Positions 51,687 to 60,635 of a stretch of 64,000 bases of DNA are shown in pieces (positions within the stretch are counted from its first letter, which is position 1; each line of letters opens with the position of its first letter). The notes under the pieces were generated by a model. The model was not told where the DNA came from and did no database searches. It worked only from the letters and a program-made list of their open reading frames with translations. The translations under genes and the position numbers were made by a program. Origin of the DNA: JAHEZL01 sp046074525 (GTDB lineage: Bacteria > Bacteroidota > Bacteroidia > Flavobacteriales_C > GCA-002722245); the NCBI GenBank assembly GCA_046074525.1, contig JBJTOK010000043.1, positions 124,001 through 188,000 on the forward strand, read 5' to 3'.

Positions 51687-53204
51687 ATGACAAAAGTAAG
51701 AGTACGATACGCACCAAGTCCAACAGGGCCACAGCATATAGGAGGAATCCGCACTGCTTTATACAACTATCTTTTCGCCAAAAAACACGGTGGCGATTTT
51801 ATTTTGCGCATTGAAGACACTGATCAGGGGCGCTATGTCCCGGGTGCAGAAGAATATTTGATTGAAGCTGTTAAATGGTGTGGTTTCGATTTCGACGAAG
51901 GTGTTCATGTAGGAGGGCCGCATGCCCCTTACCGCCAAAGCGAAAGAAAACATTTGTATCGCCAATATGCCGATCAGCTGCTGAATTCGGGTAACGCTTA
52001 TTACGCTTTTGATTCGGCGGAAAACCTTGACGGCAAAAGAAAAGCTGCCGAAGCAGAAAAGAAGGTTTGGCAATACGACGCTTCTACAAGAGGCGAAATG
52101 CAAAACTCCCTCACGCTTTCGGCCGACGAAGTTGCGGCAAAAATCAAAGCTGGCGAGGCTTATGTGATCCGATTCAAAACGCCGGAAGAAGAAGAGATAG
52201 TGGTAAATGACTTGATCCGCGGCAGGGTAGTGGTGAATTCCAAACAACTCGATGATAAGGTTTTGTTCAAATCCGACGGAATGCCGACTTACCATCTGGC
52301 CAATATTGTTGACGATCATTTAATGGAAATCACCCACGTGATCCGCGGCGAAGAATGGCTGCCATCAGCACCTTTACATGTTTTGCTGTACCGCGCATTG
52401 AGCTGGGAAAGCACCATGCCGCAGTTCGCGCATTTGCCTTTGCTGCTCAAACCCGACGGCAATGGAAAACTTAGCAAACGCGATGGTGATCGACTGGGCT
52501 TCCCTGTATTTCCGATCGACTGGAAAGATCCTAAAACCGGTGAATTGTCATCAGGCTACCGCGAAGCGGGCTATTTCCCCGATGCTTTTTTAAACCTCCT
52601 GGCCTTCCTCGGCTGGAACCCGGGCACAGAGCAGGAAATTTTCTCTATTGAAGAAATGGTTCAGGCTTTTTCACTGGAAAAAGTAAGCAAGTCCGGAGCA
52701 AAATTTTCTTTAGATAAGGCCAGGTGGTTCAATCAGCAATATTTACTCAAGAAAAGCGCAAAAGAAATTTTGCCTTTGATTGAATTTCCAGCTAACAATA
52801 TGAGCGCTGCTCAACTTGAAAAAATCGTTGAATTGCTTAAACCACGCTGTGTTTTCGCAAAAGAAATTGCGAGCTCTGCTTCTTATTTATTTGCTCCACC
52901 AACAACTTACGACGCCAAAACCATAGAAAAGAAATGGAAGGAAAATTCACCACAAATCGTGAAAGACTTAAGCGCTCTTTTTGCTGCTGAAAATGATTTT
53001 TCCGCTGCAAAACTCGAAGCGATTTTCAAAGCGTACCTTGAACAAAATCAACTCGGTTTCGGCGCTGCCATGCCTCCGCTGAGATTAATGATTACCGGAT
53101 TGGGAGAAGGGCCTTCGCTATTTGACGTAATGGAAATTTTGGGTAAAGAAGAGTGTTTGGAAAGGATGAAAAAACAGATTGTTCCAAAAACTCAGGAACA
53201 GTAA
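51687..53204 (+). CDS. gltX: Glutamyl-tRNA synthetase
   Basis: 505 residues from the ATG at 51687. An in-frame ATG at 51642 would overlap the divergent methyltransferase gene and add 15 unconserved residues. HIGH motif as SPTGPQHIGGIRTALYNY, KMSKS-type motif as GKLSKRDGDRLGFP. The C-terminal anticodon-binding part is present. It charges tRNA-Glu. It is followed 31 bases later by glnS, so both Glx-type synthetases lie in tandem. Confidence 0.96.
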   Translation: MTKVRVRYAPSPTGPQHIGGIRTALYNYLFAKKHGGDFILRIEDTDQGRYVPGAEEYLIEAVKWCGFDFDEGVHVGGPHAPYRQSERKHLYRQYADQLLNSGNAYYAFDSAENLDGKRKAAEAEKKVWQYDASTRGEMQNSLTLSADEVAAKIKAGEAYVIRFKTPEEEEIVVNDLIRGRVVVNSKQLDDKVLFKSDGMPTYHLANIVDDHLMEITHVIRGEEWLPSAPLHVLLYRALSWESTMPQFAHLPLLLKPDGNGKLSKRDGDRLGFPVFPIDWKDPKTGELSSGYREAGYFPDAFLNLLAFLGWNPGTEQEIFSIEEMVQAFSLEKVSKSGAKFSLDKARWFNQQYLLKKSAKEILPLIEFPANNMSAAQLEKIVELLKPRCVFAKEIASSASYLFAPPTTYDAKTIEKKWKENSPQIVKDLSALFAAENDFSAAKLEAIFKAYLEQNQLGFGAAMPPLRLMITGLGEGPSLFDVMEILGKEECLERMKKQIVPKTQEQ

Positions 53205-53235
53205 TTTACTCGCTATTTTTTGACATCTTTGAACT

Positions 53236-54903
53236 ATGGAAGAAGAAAAAAAATCACTCAATTTCATTGAACAAATCATTGAAAACGACATAGCCGAAGG
53301 CAAGCACGAAAAGCGTGTACACACGCGTTTTCCACCGGAGCCGAACGGATATCTGCATATAGGTCACGCCAAATCCATTTGCCTCAATGGCGGATTGGCG
53401 CGAAAATACAAGGGAAAATTCAACCTGCGTTTCGATGATACCAATCCGGAAACTGAAGATGAAGAATACGCCAACTCCATCCGCGAAGATGTGAAATGGT
53501 TGGGTTTCCAGTGGGACAATGAATTCAATGCTTCCAACTATTTCCAGCAGCTGTATGATTATGCGGTTCTTCTGGTGAAAAAAGACAAGGCTTTTGTTTG
53601 TTCGCTGAGTGCTGAACAAATCTCCGAATACCGTGGTACACCAACTGTTCCTGGAAAGGAAAGTCCGGACAGGAACCGCTCTGTTGAAGAAAATCTCGAT
53701 TTGCTCCACCGCATGAAAAACGGTGAATTTCCGGATGGAAAATATACCCTGAGGGCTAAAATCGATATGGCTTCTCCCAACATGCATTTCCGTGATCCGG
53801 CGCTGTATCGCATCCGAAAGAAGCATCACTGGAAAACCGGCGACACATGGAATATCTATCCAATGTACGATTTCGCACATGGTATTTGCGACGCAATAGA
53901 AGGCATTACGCATTCCATCTGTACGCTGGAATTTGAAGTGCACCGCCCACTTTACGAATGGCTGAACAACACCATTGACACGCCGCACAAACCTCAGCAA
54001 ATTGAGATGTCGCGACTCAATCTCAGCTACACCGTGATGAGCAAAAGAAAGCTGTTGCAACTCGTGAACGAAAAACACGTGAACGGTTGGGACGATCCGC
54101 GCATGCCCACTATTTCCGGTATCCGCAGAAGAGGTTATACTCCGGAGGCGATGCATGAATTCTGCGAAAAAGTAGGCATCTCGAAAAGAGAAAATCTGAT
54201 AGATGTTTCCTTGCTGGAATTCTGTATCCGCGAAGATTTGAACAAGAAAGCCACCCGTGTGATGGGCGTGCTGAACCCGCTGAAAGTGGTCATCACCAAC
54301 TATCCTGAAAATCAAATAGAAGAACTGGAGGCAATTAATAATCCTGAAGATCCTTCCGCGGGAAGCCGCAAAGTTCCTTTTAGTAAAGAGCTGTATATCG
54401 AACAGGAAGATTTCATGGAGGTTGCCGCGAAAAAATGGTTCCGACTCGCTCCAGGCGCAGAGGTACGTTTGCGCTACGCTTATTACATCAAGTGCGAGGA
54501 AGTGATCAAAGATGCTTCGGGCAAAGTAATTGAACTTCGTTGTACTTATGATCCTGCAACAAAAGGCGGCGACAGTCCGGATGGCCGCAAAGTAAAGGGA
54601 ACTCTCCACTGGGTATCCGTAGCCAGGGCCCTCGATGCCGAAGTGCGCCTGTACGACCGCCTCTTCACCGCCGAAGTGCCTGATGCAGAGGAGGATTTCA
54701 AAAGCGTATTGAACCCAAATTCACTCACCATACTCAAAGCAGCCAAGCTGGAGCCTTTCCTCCAAAACGCTAAAGCAGGGGAGAAGTACCAGTTTGAAAG
54801 AATGGGTTATTTCTGTGTAGATAAAGACAGTGCTGAAAACGCCCTGGTTTTCAACCGAACCGTGACTTTAAAAGATTCCTGGGTAAAAGAAGTAAAGAAA
54901 TAA
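53236..54903 (+). CDS. glnS: Glutaminyl-tRNA synthetase
   Basis: 555-residue class I synthetase. HIGH motif PPEPNGYLHIGHAKSICLN, KMSKS-type motif YTVMSKRKLLQLV, and the GlnS-specific LNLSYTVMSKRK and PHKPQQIEMSRL stretches, with two C-terminal beta-barrel domains. It gives direct charging of tRNA-Gln. Bacteria with GlnS often do not need the GatCAB route, but nothing in the window decides that. It ends three bases before folB. Confidence 0.96.
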   Translation: MEEEKKSLNFIEQIIENDIAEGKHEKRVHTRFPPEPNGYLHIGHAKSICLNGGLARKYKGKFNLRFDDTNPETEDEEYANSIREDVKWLGFQWDNEFNASNYFQQLYDYAVLLVKKDKAFVCSLSAEQISEYRGTPTVPGKESPDRNRSVEENLDLLHRMKNGEFPDGKYTLRAKIDMASPNMHFRDPALYRIRKKHHWKTGDTWNIYPMYDFAHGICDAIEGITHSICTLEFEVHRPLYEWLNNTIDTPHKPQQIEMSRLNLSYTVMSKRKLLQLVNEKHVNGWDDPRMPTISGIRRRGYTPEAMHEFCEKVGISKRENLIDVSLLEFCIREDLNKKATRVMGVLNPLKVVITNYPENQIEELEAINNPEDPSAGSRKVPFSKELYIEQEDFMEVAAKKWFRLAPGAEVRLRYAYYIKCEEVIKDASGKVIELRCTYDPATKGGDSPDGRKVKGTLHWVSVARALDAEVRLYDRLFTAEVPDAEEDFKSVLNPNSLTILKAAKLEPFLQNAKAGEKYQFERMGYFCVDKDSAENALVFNRTVTLKDSWVKEVKK

Positions 54904-54906
54904 AAC

Positions 54907-55257
54907 ATGCATACTGTAAGCGTAGAAGGAATTAAACTGTTTGCCTATCATGGCTGTATCGACGTGGAAGCATTGGTAGGCCGTCATTATATTGTTGATG
55001 TTCATATCGAGACCGATTTTTCGGAAGCAGCCCAAAAAGATGATCTCAGCAAAACTATTGATTATGTAGTGGTGAATGACATTGTACGTGAGGAAATGTC
55101 CATTCGCTCAAAACTCATAGAAACCGTGGCAGCACGCATTATTCAAAGGATCAAAAAGGAATTTGACGTGGTGCATGGCGCAAAGGTTTGTATTAAAAAA
55201 ATGAGTCCGCCGGTGACTGGTGACGTAGAATCCGTTGCCGTGTGCATTAGCGAGTAA
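54907..55257 (+). CDS. folB: Dihydroneopterin aldolase
   Basis: 116-residue FolB of folate biosynthesis. Typical motifs: VEGIKLFAYHGCIDVEALVG with the conserved Tyr-His-Gly, DLSKTIDYVVVND, and SKLIETVAARIIQRI with the conserved Glu. Normal length. It lies three bases after glnS and is probably co-transcribed with it. Confidence 0.93.
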   Translation: MHTVSVEGIKLFAYHGCIDVEALVGRHYIVDVHIETDFSEAAQKDDLSKTIDYVVVNDIVREEMSIRSKLIETVAARIIQRIKKEFDVVHGAKVCIKKMSPPVTGDVESVAVCISE

Positions 55258-55269
55258 AAGTATTATTCC

Positions 55270-55277
55270 TATATTTG
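55270..55277 (+). promoter_or_regulatory. -7 element of the tRNA-Cys gene
   Basis: TATATTTG matches TAnnTTTG exactly and ends six bases before the tRNA-Cys 5' end. No TTG at the usual -33 distance was found. Confidence 0.55.
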
Positions 55278-55283
55278 CGTTAT

Positions 55284-55357
55284 GGTCCGGTGGCCGAGCG
55301 GCTAGGCAGAGGTCTGCAAAACCTTCCACAGCGGTTCAAATCCGCTCCGGACCTCCA
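55284..55357 (+). tRNA. tRNA-Cys (GCA)
   Basis: Acceptor stem GGTCCGG pairs with CCGGACC, discriminator base U73 as expected for Cys, anticodon loop CTGCAAA with anticodon GCA, T-arm GGTTCAAATCC. The mature end is at 55354 and CCA is encoded at 55355-55357, unlike the tRNA at 31 kb, which lacks an encoded CCA. Confidence 0.95.
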
Positions 55358-55362
55358 ACAAA

Positions 55363-55390
55363 AAAGCCTTGGTAATTAAACCAAGGCTTT
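55363..55390. terminator. Bidirectional intrinsic terminator
   Basis: An 11-pair perfect stem (AAAGCCTTGGT with ACCAAGGCTTT) around a six-base loop, with T-rich ends on both strands. It would end the tRNA-Cys transcript and that of the convergent BI-1 gene. Confidence 0.85.
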
Positions 55391-55411
55391 TTCATTTTAA
55401 GACTAACTCTT

Positions 55412-56116
55412 CTAATCGTCGCTTCTTCCACCAACAATTCTCAACAGGAAGAGGAAGAGGTTGATGAAATCAAGATAAAGTGTCAGGGCACCCATAATCG
55501 ATAGCTTTTTAAAGCTTTCTGATCCAGCTTCACCTGCCGACATTTCCTTTATTTTTTGTGTGTCATAGGCTGTAAGAGCGACGAAAATCAATACACCAGC
55601 ATAGTTAATAATGGCTTCAAGCATTTCGGCTTCCATGAAAATATTTACAACTGAGGCGATGATAATGCCAATAAGGGCCATCATTGCGATTTTACCAACA
55701 GAAGTAAGGTCTTTCTTGGTATAGTAGCCATAAGCGCTCATCGCTGTGAAAGTTCCGGCAGTAATGAAAAATGTAGTGGCGATGGTGCCCATTTCATAAA
55801 CAATGAAGATGGAAGCGAGTGTTAATCCATTTAATACCGAATAAGCGAAAAAAAGATACGTTGCTGTTTGAGAACTCATTGACTGAATTCTTGCCGACAA
55901 GTACCAAACGAGTCCGATTTGAGCAAAAATGAGAACATAAAAAACCATGATGTTGGAATAAATTCCCAGCATCAGTTCTTTGTTCATTGCTGTTAACATT
56001 GCGGTGATTCCTGTTACCAGGAGTGCTGCCGACATCCATGCATACACCTTCGAAATAAAGGTGGCCTGTTCCTGTGCTTTTTCTTCTACTGTTAAGTGCT
56101 GTTCGTAATTAAACAT
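55412..56116 (-). CDS. Bax inhibitor-1/YccA family membrane protein
   Basis: 234 residues with seven hydrophobic segments. The family signature is near the C-terminus (ALTAYDTQKIKEMSAGE, with the conserved Asp) and in FISKVYAWMSAALLVTGIT at the N-terminus. Members act as calcium-leak-type channels or interact with FtsH; the role here is not shown. Stands alone between the bidirectional terminator and the dprA promoter. Confidence 0.93.
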   Translation of the reverse strand: MFNYEQHLTVEEKAQEQATFISKVYAWMSAALLVTGITAMLTAMNKELMLGIYSNIMVFYVLIFAQIGLVWYLSARIQSMSSQTATYLFFAYSVLNGLTLASIFIVYEMGTIATTFFITAGTFTAMSAYGYYTKKDLTSVGKIAMMALIGIIIASVVNIFMEAEMLEAIINYAGVLIFVALTAYDTQKIKEMSAGEAGSESFKKLSIMGALTLYLDFINLFLFLLRIVGGRSDD

Positions 56117-56181
56117 AGTTTAAATTTTTGCGAAAGATAATCGTTTTTTGGATCAGGAATGAAATCCTAACAAATTTTAAA

Positions 56182-56189
56182 TAGTTTTG
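56182..56189 (+). promoter_or_regulatory. Candidate dprA -7 element
   Basis: TAGTTTTG matches TAnnTTTG exactly, 41 bases before the dprA ATG. A -33 TTG at the right distance was not found. Confidence 0.4.
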
Positions 56190-56230
56190 CGGCCACTGTT
56201 ATCGCCTAACAGAAAACTAAACAAATACGG

Positions 56231-57343
56231 ATGAAACCAGATTTAATTTATCAGGTTGCACTTACCCTTATTCCGGGTGTGGGACCGCTTATTGCCAAAG
56301 CCCTGACCGAGCATTTGGGCTCGGCAGAACAAGTCATTAACTCCTCATCAAAAGATGTTGAAGAAATTCCGGGGGCGCGCAAAGCACTGTGGAAATCCAT
56401 TGCAGAAAACAAGGATGAAGCACTAAAGCGTGCCGAAACTGAACTTGTTTTTCTTCAGAAACACAATATCCAGGCGCTGTTTTACCAGGATGATGCTTAT
56501 CCACCAAGATTAAAACAATGCGACGATAGTCCCTATCTCCTGTATTATAAAGGAAAAGCAAAGCTCGACGCAGGAAAAACCATTGCTATAGTGGGTTCCC
56601 GAAAATGCACCGAATACGGTAGGTCTGTAACCAATAAACTGATTCAGGATTTGAAGGATTATAACATTTTGGTGATAAGTGGCCTTGCTTTGGGTATTGA
56701 TATAGAAGCACATCGCGCTTGCCTGGAAAACAACCTGGATACCGTAGGTGTTTTGGGTCACGGACTCGATAGAATATATCCTTCAGCACATCGTGATACC
56801 GCAGAAAAAATGGTGGAAAGAGGAGGGTTGCTCACTGAATTTCTTTCAGGTACCAATCCCGACCGGGAAAATTTCCCCAAACGAAACAGAATTGTTGCTG
56901 GCCTGTGTGATGCCACTATCGTAATAGAATCAGGAGAAAAAGGCGGATCGCTCATTAGCGCCGATATTGCGCATTCCTACGGAAGAGAGGTTTTTGCTTA
57001 TCCGGGAAGAACCATTGATAAATATTCCCTGGGTTGTAATTATCTTATAAAAGGTCAAAAGGCAATTATGATAGAAAATGCTGAAGACCTCATAAAACAA
57101 ATGGGTTGGGGAGAAGGAAAGAAAGAGAAACAGCTGAAGATGCACATGAATCTTTTCTCCGATCCCGAACAAAAAATATTGGGTTTTATCGCGGAAGCCA
57201 ACGGAATTCATGTGGACACACTTTCTTCTCTTTCGGAACTACCACTACCTGTACTGAAAAACCATTTGTTCCAGCTGGAAATGCGCGGAATCATCCAAAC
57301 GCTTCCGGGGAGCAGGATACAGCTCGTAGAGTTGGTTTTTTAG
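56231..57343 (+). CDS. dprA: DNA-processing protein DprA
   Basis: 370 residues. An N-terminal helix-hairpin-helix (LTLIPGVGPLIAKALTEHLG) precedes the Rossmann-like DprA core: IAIVGSRKCTEYGRSV, ISGLALGIDIEAHRACLEN, FPKRNRIVAGLCDATIVIE, EKGGSLISADIA. A short winged-helix-like C-terminus follows. It loads RecA on incoming single-stranded DNA during transformation. Its stop overlaps the convergent M28 peptidase gene by four bases. Confidence 0.95.
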   Translation: MKPDLIYQVALTLIPGVGPLIAKALTEHLGSAEQVINSSSKDVEEIPGARKALWKSIAENKDEALKRAETELVFLQKHNIQALFYQDDAYPPRLKQCDDSPYLLYYKGKAKLDAGKTIAIVGSRKCTEYGRSVTNKLIQDLKDYNILVISGLALGIDIEAHRACLENNLDTVGVLGHGLDRIYPSAHRDTAEKMVERGGLLTEFLSGTNPDRENFPKRNRIVAGLCDATIVIESGEKGGSLISADIAHSYGREVFAYPGRTIDKYSLGCNYLIKGQKAIMIENAEDLIKQMGWGEGKKEKQLKMHMNLFSDPEQKILGFIAEANGIHVDTLSSLSELPLPVLKNHLFQLEMRGIIQTLPGSRIQLVELVF

Positions 57344-58767
57344 CGGGAATTCTTGAAATCGTTTTTGGTATCAACAACGATTTTTTTGTCTCTGTTGGCT
57401 AAATCCCATGCGGTGAAGAAAACCAGTTTCGCGATTTTTTCCACTTTATCAAAATTGATTTTGTCACTCGTATCCGTTGGCTGGTGATAATCGGCGTGAG
57501 TTCCATTGAAATAGAAAATCACTGGAATTCCATTTTTAGCAAAGTTGTAATGATCTGAACGATAGTAAAAACGGTTTGGATCTTCGGGTGCATTGAAAGT
57601 ATAATCCAGCTCGAGCTTTGTGTAAGTAGTGTTAGCATTTTCACTGATTTTGTGGAGTTCGGAGCTTAATTTATCGCTACCAATGAGATATACATAATCA
57701 GGATTTGTTCCGTGTTTTTCATCTATGCGGCCTATCATATCGATATTTAAATCGGCAACGGTATTTTCCAACGGAAACAAAGGATTGGCAGCATAATAAG
57801 AAGATCCCAGCAAGCCTTTTTCTTCGCCCGAAACCGTCATGAACAACATGCTTCTGCGCGGACCTTTGCCGTCCATTTTTGCTTGTTGAAAAGCATGGGC
57901 AAGTGCTATCACAGCAGCGGTTCCTGAACCATCGTCATCAGCACCATGATAGATTTGACCATCATGAATACCAAGGTGATCATAATGCGCAGTAACCACT
58001 ACCAGCTCATGCTTCAAGTCGCTGCCTTCAATATAACCAATCACATTTTCCGACGATACCTTTTCCGATTCAACGCCAATTTGTATGTCTATTTTACATT
58101 CGATTTCTTTCCCTGAAAAATTCTTTTTCTTCAGTTTTCCTTTCAGTATTTTTTTTGCCGACTTCTTAGAAATGAAGAATACCGGGGGTTTGATATTATT
58201 ATCCAATACCTTTAATTTTTCTGATCTCAGGTAAGTATTCCAGGTACTCATTTTACTCTCGGCTTTTTCATCAATGAAGAAAACCGCCGCTGCATTACAA
58301 TTCATCCATTCCTTTATTTCATTTTCCGAATGGTCCTTTAATACAACAAAAACTATTTTATCCCTTACATCAGCGCTGACTTTATTCATTAAAACAACCT
58401 TTACAGAAGAAAGTGTATCGTTAGAAAATTCAGAAAGGTGGTAGAAATCCTTCATGAATTCCAATTTCTGTCCATTGATATCAATAGATACTTTTTCCGG
58501 TTTTAAAGTAAAGAGATAAAAAGGCTGGAAATAAATGCCTTTGTTCGGACCGATACCAAAGCTGTTGAATTGTTTAGCAATGTATTGTGCTGCTTTTTTT
58601 TGTCCGGGCTGGGCGGTTTCTCTTCCTTCAAGTGAATCGGAAGCTAATACGGTAATGTATTCTTTTATATCAGAGGAGCGGATAACCCTGGAGTACTTCA
58701 GTGCAACCGAATCCTGTCCGTACAGCTGAATTGTCAGTAAGCAAAAACTAAAAAGGAAAAATTTCAT
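57340..58767 (-). CDS. Secreted M28 family metallopeptidase
   Basis: 475 residues with a signal peptide (MKFFLFSFCLLTIQLYG). Zinc-aminopeptidase motifs: VVVTAHYDHLGIHDG (His), YHGADDDGSGTAAVIALA (bridging Asp), TVSGEEKGLLGSSYY (catalytic Glu pair), LNIDMIGRID (Asp), and a final His in NGTHADYHQPTDTSDKI. A PA-like insert lies at about 120-220. It would digest peptides outside the cytoplasm. The rpiB gene ends one base before it on the same strand. Confidence 0.92.
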   Translation of the reverse strand: MKFFLFSFCLLTIQLYGQDSVALKYSRVIRSSDIKEYITVLASDSLEGRETAQPGQKKAAQYIAKQFNSFGIGPNKGIYFQPFYLFTLKPEKVSIDINGQKLEFMKDFYHLSEFSNDTLSSVKVVLMNKVSADVRDKIVFVVLKDHSENEIKEWMNCNAAAVFFIDEKAESKMSTWNTYLRSEKLKVLDNNIKPPVFFISKKSAKKILKGKLKKKNFSGKEIECKIDIQIGVESEKVSSENVIGYIEGSDLKHELVVVTAHYDHLGIHDGQIYHGADDDGSGTAAVIALAHAFQQAKMDGKGPRRSMLFMTVSGEEKGLLGSSYYAANPLFPLENTVADLNIDMIGRIDEKHGTNPDYVYLIGSDKLSSELHKISENANTTYTKLELDYTFNAPEDPNRFYYRSDHYNFAKNGIPVIFYFNGTHADYHQPTDTSDKINFDKVEKIAKLVFFTAWDLANRDKKIVVDTKNDFKNSR

Positions 58768-58768
58768 C

Positions 58769-59197
58769 TCAGCAAGCTATTTTATTGACTCTGTTAGCAT
58801 GTCTTCCTCCTTCAAAATCAGTTGATATAAAAGCTTCTACTATTTCCATAGCCAGTTCCTTTGAAATAAATCTCGATGGTAAAGCCACAACATTAGCGTC
58901 ATTGTGCTGACGGGCCAGTTTAGCCACTTCAACATTCCAACAAAGTGCGGAACGTACTTTCTGGTGTTTATTAGCAGTGATATTCACACCATTAGCACTA
59001 CCACAAATCAATATTCCTAATTTATAAGCACCATCGTTAACGGCTTTTGCCAAAGGATGCGCATAATCAGGATAATCACAACTCTGATCGGAATCCGTTC
59101 CGAAATCCTTTACCTGATAGCCTTTTGAGGCCAGGTATTCTTTTATAGTATCTTTAAGATGAAATCCTGCGTGATCGGCGGCAATAGCTATTTTCAT
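58769..59197 (-). CDS. rpiB: Ribose 5-phosphate isomerase B
   Basis: 142 residues of the RpiB/LacAB fold. Motifs: IAIAADHAGFHLKDTIKEYL, DYPDYAHPLAKAV, LGILICGSANGVNITANKH with the catalytic-base Cys, and ARQHNDANVVALPSRFIS. It interconverts ribose 5-phosphate and ribulose 5-phosphate. It is co-directional with the M28 gene and divergent from nadA. Confidence 0.94.
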   Translation of the reverse strand: MKIAIAADHAGFHLKDTIKEYLASKGYQVKDFGTDSDQSCDYPDYAHPLAKAVNDGAYKLGILICGSANGVNITANKHQKVRSALCWNVEVAKLARQHNDANVVALPSRFISKELAMEIVEAFISTDFEGGRHANRVNKIAC

Positions 59198-59639
59198 GAT
59201 TTACGATATTAACATTTTACAAACAGTGCTTTTTCCTAAAAAATTAAACCACTGTTTTTAAATGGTTTAACTTCAATAGTTGTTAACAGCTTCATTGTGC
59301 ACTAAAAAAAACGAGTCTGATAACTTTGAAGTAAAAATAGGCAGTTAATCTTAAATATAATTCTAATGCGTAATCTTATTTGAAACAAAAAATGATTTAC
59401 GAAAAACTTAAAACAAAATAGTTAACACTATATAAACAATAAATCCAGACCTGTTTATTAACTTTATCGAAATTATCACGGATTGTTAAAAACATACTAT
59501 TTACTTAACTATCAATGAATTCAAAAATTTAAGCAGTTAATAACCGGTTAATAAAGAAGAGTTAATCAACATTCCAAATAAAAAACAAAAAGATAGACAC
59601 AATACTAACAGGATATATTACAATAACATAAAAGATAAA
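59198..59639. other. AT-rich 440-bp non-coding region with clustered GTTAA motifs
   Basis: No gene is seen. GTTAAT or GTTAAC occurs at least six times (e.g. 59282, 59344, 59421 and three times in about 40 bases near 59536-59570), with further TTAAC copies. An 8-base inverted repeat TTAAACCA/TGGTTTAA lies at 59244-59270. TAACTTTG at 59321 fits the -7 promoter box, with TTG at 59295-59297, for nadA. No TTWTNCACA DnaA box was found. Confidence 0.55.
59321..59328 (+). promoter_or_regulatory. Candidate nadA -7 element
   Basis: TAACTTTG matches TAnnTTTG; a TTG lies 23 bases upstream, slightly longer than the usual 19-21. It would leave a leader of about 300 AT-rich bases. Confidence 0.4.
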
Positions 59640-60635
59640 ATGAATTTAAATATTAATGATATTGAGGAGAAAGGGTATTTAGATGTTTCTGTGAATCCTT
59701 CCTTAGATTTGTTCCATGAAATTCAAAAGCTCAAGAAGGAGAAAAATGCTGTTATCCTTGCCCACTATTATCAGGATGCTGATATACAGGACATCGCGGA
59801 TTACATTGGTGACAGTTTGGGCTTGTCACAGCAGGCTGCTAAAACCAACGCCGATATCATTGTCTTCGCAGGTGTTCAGTTCATGGCTGAAACCGCTAAG
59901 ATACTCTCTCCAAATAAAAAAGTACTCCTTCCTGATTTGAAAGCCGGCTGCTCGCTGGCCGATTCTTGTCCGGGCGACGAATTCAAAAAGTTTAAAGAGG
60001 CACATCCCGATCATATTGTTATTTCCTATGTGAATTGTACAGCAGAAATAAAGGCGCTGACAGATATAGTTTGTACTTCCAGCAACGCGTTGCAAATCAT
60101 TGAAAGTCTGCCTAAAGAGCAAAAAATAATTTTCGCTCCTGATAAAAACCTTGGTGCTTACCTGATGAAGAAAACAGGAAGAGAGATGGTGTTGTGGAAC
60201 GGATCATGTATGGTGCATGAAATATTCTCTCTGGAAAAAATAGCGCAGTTGAAAAACAAGCATCCTAAAGCACAATTGCTGGCTCATCCGGAGTGTGAGG
60301 CGGCTTTACTTCAAATGGCTGATTATATTGGATCTACAACAGGAATATTAAATTATTCAGTGAAGAGTGATTGCAAGGAATTTATAGTTGCTACCGAATC
60401 AGGAATTTTACATCAGATGCAGAAAGCTTCTCCCGATAAAACTTTTATTCCTGCTCCACCTAATAATACCTGTGCCTGCAATGATTGTCCGCACATGCGC
60501 CTCAACACGCTGGAGAAATTGTACAATTGCCTCAAGTATGAATTACCAGCTATTGAGATGGATCTAAAGCTTATTGAAGAGGCAAAAAACCCCATCATCA
60601 GGATGTTGGAAATATCAGAAAAACTGGGGTTGTAG
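59640..60635 (+). CDS. nadA: Quinolinate synthase
   Basis: 331 residues with a single [4Fe-4S] cluster. The three cysteine ligands are in DLKAGCSLADSCPG, NGSCMVHEIF or CTAEIKALTDIVC, and NTCACNDCPHMRLNTLEKL (last motif is the clearest). Pro/His-rich AHYYQDADIQDIADYIGDSL at the N-terminus binds the substrate iminoaspartate. It condenses it with DHAP in NAD synthesis. nadB and nadC are not in the window. The next gene begins on the base after the nadA stop. Confidence 0.94.
   Translation: MNLNINDIEEKGYLDVSVNPSLDLFHEIQKLKKEKNAVILAHYYQDADIQDIADYIGDSLGLSQQAAKTNADIIVFAGVQFMAETAKILSPNKKVLLPDLKAGCSLADSCPGDEFKKFKEAHPDHIVISYVNCTAEIKALTDIVCTSSNALQIIESLPKEQKIIFAPDKNLGAYLMKKTGREMVLWNGSCMVHEIFSLEKIAQLKNKHPKAQLLAHPECEAALLQMADYIGSTTGILNYSVKSDCKEFIVATESGILHQMQKASPDKTFIPAPPNNTCACNDCPHMRLNTLEKLYNCLKYELPAIEMDLKLIEEAKNPIIRMLEISEKLGL

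Noticed and set aside
53254..54609. 451-codon antisense frame across glnS
   Set aside because: It is fully covered by glnS, shows no domain and is explained by codon bias of the real gene.
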